Part shown: positions 1 to 10,738 of the stretch, in pieces
Layout of the letters: the number at the start of each line of letters is the position of its first letter
Position numbering within the stretch: position 1 is the stretch's first letter
Origin: Chionis minor
Taxonomy: Eukaryota; Chordata; Aves; Charadriiformes; Chionididae
Length of the DNA stretch: 64,000 bases
Reading direction: 5' to 3'
NCBI GenBank assembly: GCA_013398295.1
Contig: VZSF01002155.1
Span: 199,064 to 263,063, forward strand
Translations under genes and position numbers: made by a program
Notes under the pieces: model-generated
Told to the model about the DNA's origin: nothing
Databases searched by the model: none
What the model saw: only the letters and a program-made list of their open reading frames with translations

Positions 1-2227
1 GTGATTTTTAGGTACATTTCTACCCCTGGCTGTGTAATGTGACAAGCTTTTCCCCTTCCAGAGCCCTGTGCCCTTTTATGTGGACACAAATTGGGGCTGA
101 ATTTTACTTTTTCTGTGCCCTATACTTACTTGGGGACTTACTGTGTGACCGGTTAAATGAGGATTGTGCCGCTTGTAGTTTATGGAAACTGACTGAATGT
201 AGAGAAATTTATCTTGTGTTGGATCCTTCATAGACTATACTGCAAAACACTTTACGGTGACTTAGATCAAGGCGATAACACTTCAGAGAGCTGAGCGATG
301 ACTGCTTTTGTACTGGCAAGGAGAGGAACCCTGTTTGGCAGCGTAACAGAGCAGTACAATTGTGGCATTCCCCTATCTCAGTGTGTAAAGGTTGTGGGTT
401 AGTGTGGCGCTTGTTACAGTGCCAGGCAGGGAGAAGGGGGATCTGCTAATAGGTAAGGGAGGTGGAGTGGGGTCTCATAAAGGCAGGAGGTAGTTACAGG
501 TAAACTGAGTTAGAGCTGACAGTCTAGGACGTAAATATTTGGAAAGGTACCGAAGGATCCCTTTTCAAGAAAGACAGTCTCCTCTTTAGTCTGGCACTAC
601 AGAATTTCTAGTGGTGAGTTTTTCTTTCAGTTGTTTTCCTCCTTTTACAATAGAAACACTAGACATGAGGAACTGTTTGGACATATGTATGTAACTGGGA
701 GGAAAGAGCTGTGACACTGGTGTGGTTGTAACCACAAACTAACTGACAGTTTCCTGCTGCAAGTAACTTACTATAGATCTAAACCTTGTTCATTTGTGTT
801 TGTCTGTGCTGTTTAAATATCTGAGGAAGATTCCACTGCTTCTAGGCTTTTTGTTTTTGTCAATGTCTTTGTTGTAGTAATTTGGGGGATGGTGGCACAA
901 AGAGAGGTCATTACAGCACTAATATAAATTCAAGTGAAATCCTAGAAGTTTTTATATTGTCTTTTATAATGTAAAAGTCAAGAGCAACCCCATTAAATGT
1001 GTCAGCCTGGTTTTGAAATTACATTTGTATGTACAAAGCTCTGTTTAGTTGTGAGGCGATAGGATGTAATCACGTGAACCTACCTATGTGGCTGAGACCG
1101 CTTCATCCGATATTTCTGTGGCATCATTACCCCCTTCAAACTCTCGTACCTCCTCCCCATCCTTCTCCCCTGTGATGTGTTAAATATCACGGCTGCAAAA
1201 ATGAGAGTGTATTTTTCCCTGCTGTTCCCATTCCAGCTGGAAAACTTGGACAGATCCTTCCCTTGTGGTTTGTGATACTGTAAATAAAGGCTTGGGAGGT
1301 CACACGTTTTCCATCTCAAGTTATTTTGATTCCAGTGCTGGAATTAGGGGAGGGAAGAGGGAGGAAAATAAATAAAAAAACCAAAACCCCAAACTGTTCT
1401 GGCTTATTGTGGGAAAAAGAACTCATTAATGCTAAGGGAAAACAATTGGGGAAAAAAGGCCTTCACAAAGTAGACTTAGTCTTTGACTAAAGCTGAGACT
1501 TGGAGAATTAGGGTCAACAATTTCAAAGGAATCTTCTATTAAGCTTTGAAAGAAAAGTTATATACAAAGTAAAGGCCCTGAACTCCAGGCTCCTGTGATC
1601 TGGTGCTGTTCTTGGACACTTCTGAAAAACTTGCTGTCTAGCTTTAAAGGCATATTGGTGAGTAATTTTACCTATGTTCATATGAATATGGTTACTCATG
1701 TCCTTAAATGTCAGTTTTAAGTGTGCTTTTAAATATGGCGTTGAGAAATTCTGGTTGTAGGTCTTACTGGCTGTGATTGTGGATTTACTAAGAAATGAGC
1801 TTAGAACAAGGCCCATTTGGCTTTACTACTGGGTGGTAGTATGCAGAGTATGATTAATATTGGCTTACAGTGAAGAAACTAACAGTTACTGGCAACGGTG
1901 TCGCTTACTTTTCTTGAGTTTTGAAGAGGCCTTTTCCTAGTAAAGATTTTTTAGTTATTTTTTTATCAAAACAGGATACGAAATGTGAATATAATTTGTC
2001 ACTACAGAACTCGTATTGTACCTTGATGCTACAGAAGTATTTCTTTTTCCATAAACTGTTATATTTATAAATGTACAGCAGGAACAAAAGAGAAACATTC
2101 CACGTGTAGATGTTAATATCTGCACAGGATAGTCTTTTGATTCAATAACTCTTCTTTTCTTCCTTGATCTTCTTTTGCATTTTTTTTTTCTTTAATGGGC
2201 ACATGACATATGGACATAAAAAATAAT

Positions 2228-2293
2228 GGCCCAATTTCACCCCTGCTGTAGCTCATTGACGTCATTAAAGTTACAGCAGGGATGACTTGGCCC
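2228..2293. repeat. Imperfect 66-bp palindrome centred on TGACGTCA
   Basis: Arms run outward from a TGACGTCA centre at 2257-2264. They include a perfect 10-bp stem pair, CCCTGCTGTA at 2241-2250 and TACAGCAGGG at 2272-2281, and related GGCCC/GGGCC ends. From memory, the GGCCCAATTTCACCCC and TTACAGCAGGGATGACTTGG arms resemble palindromic, anciently dispersed amniote repeats that carry 'gttacaccaggg..gaatttggccc'. I cannot name the family. The central site is also a consensus CREB element. Confidence 0.6.
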
Positions 2294-4085
2294 AGATTGT
2301 TTAAAAATAAGACCTGATGAACAACCCCTCATGGAAAAAGCTCTATAGAGAAGGTTGTCCTGAGCGTAGCATAGAGCAGATGCTGTGCAATTCACTGTGA
2401 CATTCAGTAAAATTCCCATTGGTGTCCTTCCTGTGAAGTAGAGGTAGGACCCTTCCTGGAGGGGAGAACAGGGCATGTGCTTGCAGGGCTGCTCTTACCA
2501 TACCTTAATAGTGTGATGGAAAGGGGCAACTAATGAAGTGAGAGAAGGACACTTAAAACAGAGGCAGATCTGGGTGGAGACCTGACTTGCTTGGAAGCTG
2601 TCAGAGATGTTTTCTCTGCCTGAGGATTGGGCTTGCATGTGGTGAGCCAAAAGGTGGAAACTGGTAGAAACGATCTGTGGAAAACTCTTGCCTTAGGCAG
2701 ATTTTTTTAGGAAGACTGTTTGTATCCGTTTCGTCTTTTTCTTTTTCCTCCCTGCTTCCCAATGTTCTCTGCAACGTCAAAGTGTTGTCAGGCAAGGATT
2801 AGACATCTGAACGTGGCAGCTCTCTCTTCCCTGCCATATAGGGGCTCTCCTGGGTTCAGTATCTCAAGGTCTAAGCTGCAGCTGCTTTTGCAGGCTATAT
2901 TGCCCTCTTTATTACTTGGCATAGAAATTACAGGGGAATATAGGTGAAAGAAGGCAATACAAATCATGGTAAAAATAGTAAATTTGACCTTGACTTAAAT
3001 GCTCAGTCTGAATTAAGGTGAAATGTACTTTCAGATCTGAACAAACTGAAAAGAGAGACAAACGTGAAAGGTTCTCGAGCTGTTGCCTGCTTTCGATTTA
3101 CTAAAATAGTGGTAGCGATTAATGGATGGCAGTTCTGAAAGTCTTTACGCTAAGTTACAAAGTGAGAGTTTTGCTTGCAGTTATTTATAACTACAGGAAG
3201 AAACACACTTTAAAGAGCAGTTAAAACCCCAAAGCTGTATCTCTGCTCGGTAAATGCTTGATCATTGTTTGTATAGCCAATATTCATTGCCTAGGGCATC
3301 TTTAATTTAACTGATTTCTTGGTTCGTGGTGGTAATAACTGTATCTGGCCAAGACAGGTTCTCTTGCAGTGAGTCCAAGAAATCAGATAGTTCTTTTTCT
3401 GATGCCAGACTCTTCTGGTCCACTGAATATAACTGCAAGAACACATAGTTCCCAAGAAGGAAAATGCTTACTGTGGTTTTTGGTGACAGCTGAAGCTAAC
3501 TTGGGGAGGGAAAGATGGAGCGAATAGCACTCATCTGCTTGTGAGAGCATGTTCATTCTAAGGGAATTTAAGTCAGAAAGTTTTTTTTTTTCAGTTGAAA
3601 GCCAGAATAGTGTCAAAGTGACATTGACTAGTATAAATAATGAAGGGAGAATTAGATCTTTAAAATATATTCAGTCTTTTGATTAGTCATCCAAAACTCT
3701 GTTGGTAAGACGGGGAAAGAAATCTGGGCTTAACCTGATAAATGTCCTTCTAACTGTGGAAAAAGTTAGAAAACCCAAGAATTTAATTCATGATATCCAG
3801 AGAGACCATGCAGCAGCTAGCAGCAGACTAGTAAGGAAGAGTATTAATGTTAGTGAAAGTAGGGGGGGGAGGAAAAGGTAACTGAAAACTCTGCAGCCTT
3901 AAGGACTTTTGGAAGCAGAAGGTATTTGATGTAATGCAGATAAGGATGATGTTACCTTCTTTTTATTGCATAGAATATACCCTTATTTGGTGAATCTATG
4001 CTGCATTGAGATTCTCTTTCCTTGTTTTGTCTTCCTTCATCCATTTCAAGCTCTCCTGTGTCACTGTTGGTGGACCTCTTTAGGG

Positions 4086-4111
4086 TCTAATCCTACGGAA
4101 GTAGGATTAGA
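4086..4111. repeat. Perfect 11-bp hairpin with GGAA loop
   Basis: TCTAATCCTAC (4086-4096) and GTAGGATTAGA (4101-4111) are exact reverse complements separated by only GGAA. If transcribed from the + strand, the loop is of GNRA type. It lies 36 bp before a second perfect hairpin. Confidence 0.85.
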
Positions 4112-4147
4112 GGCCAAAAGCAAAATTCCATAGATTTGAAGAAAACC

Positions 4148-4189
4148 CAGTCTAGGTGGAGCCCCCACCGTCTCTCTCCACCTAGACTG
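4148..4189. repeat. Perfect 14-bp inverted repeat with 14-base loop
   Basis: CAGTCTAGGTGGAG (4148-4161) and CTCCACCTAGACTG (4176-4189) are exact reverse complements around a pyrimidine-rich 14-base spacer. No coding frame or known repeat covers it. Confidence 0.85.
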
Positions 4190-6793
4190 ATTAGCAGCAT
4201 AAGTTAAATGTGTATACCAGATCCAATAAATGCTTGGTTATTGGAGAGGGGGGTTGAAGAGATTCCAAGTAAGAGAATGTTTGAAAATCCTTAAATTGTA
4301 TATCTTTTTGACTGACCTGTAGAGTTAATTTTCCAGAAGTAGGCTACGTTGTGATGGGTCTTAGTGGAGTACCAGGTCCATGGTACAGGAATGATTAATT
4401 TCTGGGGTATATGGTATAGAAAGCCTTGTCTTTAATGATCAGATCTGGGTTTTTTTGGGCTGACAGTACGATTTGCAGGAAGGCATAACATTGTTAATGG
4501 GCAGCAGGACACTGCTATGTATGCACTTACATAGAGCACATACATCCCTCTAAATCCAGCCCAGCTTCTTTTCTGAAGGCTGAGTGGAGCGTGCCTCGCG
4601 CAGCCTCTGAGGCAGTGCTGGGAAATTACGTGCTGCAGCCAAGTTTTGGTTTTATGTCCTTTGAAACATCAGTGCGTGGATGTGCACATTGCACAAATGT
4701 CCCCAGGGTGTACATAGGTTATCAGTGAGATAACCTCGGCTGAGCCCTAGCACTAAAAGTGTTTTGACGGGTGTGACTGCACGGTTGTGACCACTTCTGA
4801 TTGCATTGCGGCTTTACAGCTTCGAGTGGAAACTGTCCAAAAAGTACCAGTTCTCGCTGAGCAGTATGTCCTGCGGTACAGGTTTGCGTTAATCTCTGTG
4901 CATGGGCTTGCTGGCTGTGAGTGGAGATAAAGATGAACCAGCAGATGTGTTGGCTCTCTCTCTCGTGGATCCATTTTGTTTATGAAGAATGATGAGTTGA
5001 AAATGAAGATGCAGATCAGGAGTGCTCTCAGTATCTAAATAAAATCCTTTGACTGTGCTATTCTGCATCATACCAGCAGTTGAGTTTATTTTAAAAAAAA
5101 AGAGGAGGGTGCACATACCATACTTGGTCAGATAGGAATGGAATTTGGGGATGGAGCCTTAGAGAAAAGGGCAACTGTTCAGTACCGGAGGAGAACTTTC
5201 AGTTTATTTGATTGGAAGTTTTAATCTGTTGTGGATGATTTAACTGTTAAGCTCTAGAGCAACAGGCTCACTTCAGCTCATTACCTACTAAGTGCTTAGG
5301 TTCCACTGGGTGCTCTTAAGTCCTATAGAGGCCCATAAGGTTCAGCTATATTCTTAAGAGTTCATGGAGAGTAACAAAGACCGAGGAAAGGGAAACTTTT
5401 TGACAGCACTCTTTATGTTTATAAAAGAACTGTCTAAGAAAGTAACCTTGAAATTAATTTGAGCTATTCCCTTGATCAATGACTAGTTTGTCTACTAATT
5501 CTTCTGTATATAGCTAGAACGTGATCTACCAATAAAAGTTCTTTTAAAAAAAATTTCTTTTGAGGTTTATTTTGATGGATTATGTTTCTAGGTAACTGTT
5601 GAAGGTTATTTCTGGGAATTGCTGCCAGAGTGCTTATTAACATGTGACTAGACCCAGGTAGAGTCCCTTTTGAAAATCAGGCTGTTCTGTGTGTCCTCAG
5701 TGAGGGGCAGTGACTGTGCTGAAGTGTGCGAGTCCTCCCATCTCCCTGCCCACGCTGGGCCTGGAAATAACTCTGTCAATAGTAGAAATGTCACAGCAGG
5801 AATGACTCGCTGGATGTGCCCAATTCCATTTATCTAAGTGAGCTGTGATCTTGGATTTAACATGCTGTTTCATAGCTAAGATAAGAGGCACATGAATTAG
5901 ATTATTGTTGGAAAAAAATGGAGAGGTGCTGATATAAATACTTCTGTGAGAAGTTTAGCAGAGCATTAGCAAGTCTTTTTATATTTATGAACAGCAGTGG
6001 TCAAAGTAGTATCCTGCAAAAGATGCCTTCCACATGATACTAACTCCAGTCATTAAAAAAAGCATGAATCAGATTAAGAAGTGTAGGGCTTTTTTTATTT
6101 GCCTTTGAGTTTTCAAATGTCAGTGCAAGCTTTAATCAGCAGCTGTGCTGGTGAGAAACTACTGTGTGAAATGGAAGCGGAGGATATGGGCAAGGATGCT
6201 CCTGCCTGAGTGGCTTAGGGGCTCCCCAGCACCTGGGAGGTTTCTGCCCCACAGGTACTTGCCTCTCAAGGATTATATCAGCGCTCTTGTCCCTTTCATG
6301 GCTGCATCAGCAGTGGCCAAGGGTGTCCTTGTGGATTGTGGAGACGTTCAGCAGAGGGGGCAGTCGTGTGGATGGTGGAGGTGGGTGCCCAAGAGCACTC
6401 CTGCCTATAGGTGAGACTCCAGGATAAGGCAGTGGAGCACCTGAGCCCAAGCAGAAATATTGCATCTCTTGTGATAGCAGTGGTTGGTAGCTGACTCTTG
6501 ACTGTAAGGTCTCTTAGGCAGTTGTTTGATGCCATTCTTTTGGGTGAACTTTTAAAATACTACTTCCTCTCCCTTCTGGCCGTTTCCTCTGCAGGTGGAG
6601 CAAACTTCTTGAGCCATTTCTCTTTTGTTTCAAGTCCTGTGCTCTCCATTGCTTTGAGCACCCTGCAGCATTTCCTGGGGCTCAGGAAAGAGGGTCTGAG
6701 GAAGGTACAGCAATGACAAACATTAACATTGTGGTGATGAAAGAAATAGACAGGCTCCTTCTTCAGCTTTGATAGTAGTAAGAAAGCAAGACA

Positions 6794-6812
6794 GCAAGCA
6801 AGCAAGCAAGCG
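6794..6812. repeat. GCAA microsatellite
   Basis: Four and a half tandem copies of GCAA, inside a wider AAGC/CAAG-rich patch. Confidence 0.8.
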
Positions 6813-6906
6813 CTCTCATTTATTTCCACACACGCTGGTTTTCATGCTTACAGATCAGGAGTTCAGACTATGAGGCCAAACAGGGTGTTTTATAACATTC
6901 TCACTG

Positions 6907-6928
6907 TTGTGACTGTCTTCAGTCACAA
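6907..6928. repeat. Small 9-bp hairpin
   Basis: TTGTGACTG (6907-6915) pairs with CAGTCACAA (6920-6928) across TCTT. It is isolated and has no known role. Confidence 0.7.
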
Positions 6929-7084
6929 TCACACTGTCCACTCATCCTTCAGGTGGTTTTCCAGCCTGACCTGCACACGTTTTCAAACACACAACATAAT
7001 CATCCTGTTTTGGCCTGTCCAAAATCCTTTTTTTAGTTTGACTAACAACTTTTTCTGCTTTATCTCACATTCGTCCTCCCTGAC

Positions 7085-7195
7085 CATCCAGATGGCCGGA
7101 GCCGTGTATTCTGTTGCTCCCACATCTTCCCTTCACTCGTATCAGTTTTCTTTTATCATCCAGCTGCCTGGAGTTGTGTTCTGCTGCTCCCACAT
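7085..7195. repeat. Diverged partial tandem duplication, 72-bp period
   Basis: CATCCAGATGGCCGGAGCCG...GCTCCCACAT at 7085-7125 recurs as CATCCAGCTGCCTGGAGTTG...GCTCCCACAT at 7157-7195. By hand alignment 33 of 39 bases match, with one 2-base deletion in the second copy. Between the copies is a non-repeated spacer. Confidence 0.75.
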
Positions 7196-10100
7196 AATAT
7201 CTCAAAGGTTTTTTTGGTTTTTTTATGTCTATACTTAATATGCAAAATGTCATCAGTTGTAATTGATTTTGCTGTTTGGTGTCAGAGGCGGTGATGAGCA
7301 GTTCCCTCCCGCCCTGTGTTCTGAGGACAGGGATGCTCAGTTTTGGCCTGGTACCAGTGATTTCATTGTGAGGAGCCAGAAGGAGCAGGGCACGGAGGGT
7401 GTCCCTTCACAAAGTCATGGTGGGTAGAGCACTACTGTTCTGTAGAGCTGAACTTCCAATAACCTGGAGGAAAGGGGCTGTCCCAGCGTTCTGATGTTGC
7501 TGGAGGGATTTTTGTAGTCTAGGCAGATGGCTGTGTTCTACGCATTGTGGTCAGGGACAAAGGCGTGTTCCCTGGACAGGATGGCAGGAAGTTCAGGAGG
7601 TGGGACAGCAGGAAGCAGTTTCATGATCCCAGCCTGCTGCCGGTGGAAAAACTGCCCTTGCTTTTAGACCTGTGCTTGTTCTGTGTCGGTGAGGATTGTG
7701 TTTAACTTCGTGGTACGTTCAGTGCAGTGCCTGCCATCTCTCTACACAGCTATACTTAGTCTTACTGTTACCACCATGGCTGTAAGAGGACTAGGATCCT
7801 GATACTTGGGAACTGGGCAACGCTTTAATTGGGGTTTGTCTCTTGTAATGGACAGAGTCGAGACAGTATATGGATCTGCTTCCGGGAAGACCTAAAACAT
7901 GCTTTTATTGACTCCTCAGGGTTTGTGAAGTCATGATGGAAGAATGTAGCTAAACCATTGGGGAAAAACTTCCCTTCCCCACTTCATAGTGTTGTCTTAT
8001 TACCTGCCTCTTATGAATTGAAATAGCTCCCTGTGCCATTCCCTTTATTTTAAATATGAGCTAGTCTGTATCATGAATAAATATATTAACTTAATAGTCC
8101 AGTTGCTTTAAATCAGGCAGCTTTATTGTTGCCAAACCTCCTGGTGCCGATAGCTCTGGGAGGTACCCTGTCCAGCAGAGAGCTGTTGGTGTGCTGGTGT
8201 TGCACCTTCTGTGCTGCAGTCACCTGGCAGTGGCCTTTCTCTTGCAGAAAAGCAGGATTTGGGTAACTCACCTTGCGCTAGCCGCCTTTCATAATTCTTG
8301 CTAATTTAAGGAAAAGTAACAATTCTCTAGCTCTTTTCACAAGCACCATCGTGCATGCCCTGGCTGGGCCATCTACCAGCTTCCCTTGCCTGCAGAGTCT
8401 GCCTCTCTCCCTCTGCTGTAGTGGAGGGCAGCGTAGAATTGGAGCTTGGGTGACTGCAGGCTGCCTGTTGACTTTGACAGCCTTGTGTGTGAGCAAGTGC
8501 CGAGGTGTTGCCTGGGCTATTCTCAACTAACCCATGAGCTAATGGACGCAGCTTCCTGACGTAAAAGCAGATGAGAAACTCTGGCCAGGGGCTAAGCTAC
8601 ATCAAGCTACACTTTCAGAGGTTAAGCTGATTGCAGATCTCTTATAAATAAATCTTTCTGTATTAATAAATAAATGCTTGCAATAGTTGCTTTATTATAG
8701 CGCACGGAAGCTTTCAGAAAGAAAAAATTTCCCGAATGAGCCATTTTTGCAGTCTCTACTGACTTTTAAAGATTGGTGTCGTCAATTGAATTCTGCCTCT
8801 TCCATTAGAATGGAGTGCACGCGCTTCGTTTGCATGTACGGTTGATGCACTTCAAGGAGTGTGGGAAGAGATAAAATATTCAGAGCTACTTGCGTTGCTT
8901 CTGTGGCAGTTGGGCTACTGGGTTGTTTTGGGGAGAGCGGGCATCCTTTCCATGTGACTGTCTTATACTTGGGTCTTCGAGAGTGGGAAGGTTTTCTCAC
9001 TGAAGCTCCTGCAGTGGCTGTTGGTTGGCTGTAGAGACCTGGCTGGGTGTCTGCTGCTGACTCATTCTTCCTGCTAAATTTCTCTTCAGAGAAAAATACA
9101 TCATCTATATATTACAAATAGCCGGAATCTTCTCTCTACAGGCAATGTTACTTTTTGGAAATTGTGAATGTAATAATTAAAATCTACTTCATTTCCACAC
9201 TTGATTGGTGGGGAGACAATAGCTTGTTCTTTGAAACTGTGCTTTGTCTTTTGATAATAATCTCACCAATGTTACATAAATGCTGTATTGCAGCCCACCC
9301 TTATTAGCCAATGATTAGAGGGTCCTTTGTGAAGTGTTGTCTGTTTCTGACATAATTTAATTAATATGGAACCACTAAAACTCCTATGGAAACAAAACGA
9401 GAGCAAATTTAATACCGGATAAGTGTGTGTTCTGTGCTATGAAAGTGAACACACAACTAATTTCTTAATGGGACCGCTAGAAGAACAAACAAATCTACAG
9501 AGACATGGTTGTATGCCTCAGTTAGAAATGTATGTTTGTGGATATAATTAAACTTTAGTTAATAACATATTGTCCTCAGTCTTGGCAAAGAACTGTATTT
9601 GGGCTGTGGCTATGTGTCCAAAGCATTTTTACTAGATTAACTTCTCTGTACAGCATGGTCTAGAGCTTTCAAAGCACTTGCAGATCTTGGGTGGCTCTCT
9701 TGCGTTTCAGCTCGTCCCTCGCATAGCTCGGAGAGCTCGATGAACCGGTTCCTACAGACGGATGATGGAGAAATGGGCGACTGTCCCTGTCACTGACCTG
9801 CTGTAGGAGGCAGTGGGCGAGCTGGAGAGACAGACTTCAGTAGCAATGCATGAGGAAGGGTGAAGTGTGAAGGTGATGCTTCATGATTCACTTTTTGCAT
9901 TGCAAATCCTGTTTCGTAAGTAAGCTGCTTCCACTGATGCATTAAATGATTTATTATCTCTGGGAGCCTTTCTTCACTCTGGAAAAAAAACCAAAAGATG
10001 ATCAGTGTTTTTTAAAGCTCTGTGCTGAACATTATATGATTAAGTTGTAATTTTGAAGTGACGCATTTGGGCATATAATTTTCAAGACCATCTTTAGTTT

Positions 10101-10547
10101 CAGGGATCATAAATACTCGTTCCAGCTGTAATGAAGTGCTGTGCTACTTACTATGTTCCTATCATTGTGTGTGTCTTTTGTTTAAATTATTAAATCACAG
10201 TGGCTATGGCCATAATAATGTGGTTGTTTTATGTCTTGGAACAGGGGAAAATAATTTTATTTAGTTGGAATAATGTAATTGTAACATGCCTCTGGGTTTG
10301 AGTTAAAGGCAGAGGTGGTGCAGGTGGCTGGCAAGACAGTGCTATTCTCCTGATGATTTTCTACAGCAAATTCCACTGCTGTGGAGTGGCAGCATATTTG
10401 TTTTTAATGGAACAACTTGTGAGCAAACACTGGGATGTTTATGATGACAAGGAAAGCACTAGAAAAATAGAGGCTATAAAATCCCACTTGTTAAGGGTAG
10501 CAACATGGGTAATTGGCTCAGTCAGGTGCATCTTGGGGGAGGAGGTG

Positions 10548-10738
10548 TAGATCTGAGATCTGGCTGTGTCCTGCCTGAGCCATTACAGGCAAAGCACTTA
10601 ACTCCTTTGCACCTCCGAAGGCTGTCTGTAGGGTAGGCAGCGCTCTGCCTGCGTGGTTTCACGAGGCAAAGTGCTGGGCAAGGACTTGGAGATCCTCTGA
10701 TGCAAAATGCTTTACAGATAGAGTATTTATTTCCCCTT
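10548..10738 (+). mobile_element. MIR-like SINE fragment with 3' tail
   Basis: GGCAAAGCACTTAACTCC and TTTGCACCTCCG match the MIR core. GGAGATCCTCTGATGCAAAA followed by TGCTTTACAGATAGAGTATT resembles the 3' tail 'gagatcc..gatgaaa.gcgctataaaagtgcaaagtatt' of amniote MIR families. Core and tail occur in the right order. The 150-codon minus frame at 10522-10974 runs through this repeat and is discounted. Confidence 0.55.

Larger units (their letters stand above)
1..10547. other. Non-coding stretch, probably upstream PITPNM2 intron or 5' flank
   Basis: No exon, RNA gene or promoter can be supported. Open frames are under 125 codons and unrecognisable. Distinct structures, listed separately, are a palindrome at 2228-2293, twin hairpins at 4086-4189, a diverged tandem duplication at 7085-7195, a GCAA microsatellite and a small hairpin at 6907-6928. 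The rest is mixed, slightly AT-rich unique-looking DNA. Confidence 0.6.

Noticed and set aside
891..935. Possible minus-strand MIR (GGCACAAAGAGAGGTCATTA)
   Set aside because: A single short match without the other MIR blocks.
5770..5825. Possible second, half copy of the CRE-centred palindrome (GTCACAGCAGGAATGACTCG)
   Set aside because: Only one arm is similar, with no mirrored arm, so chance cannot be excluded.
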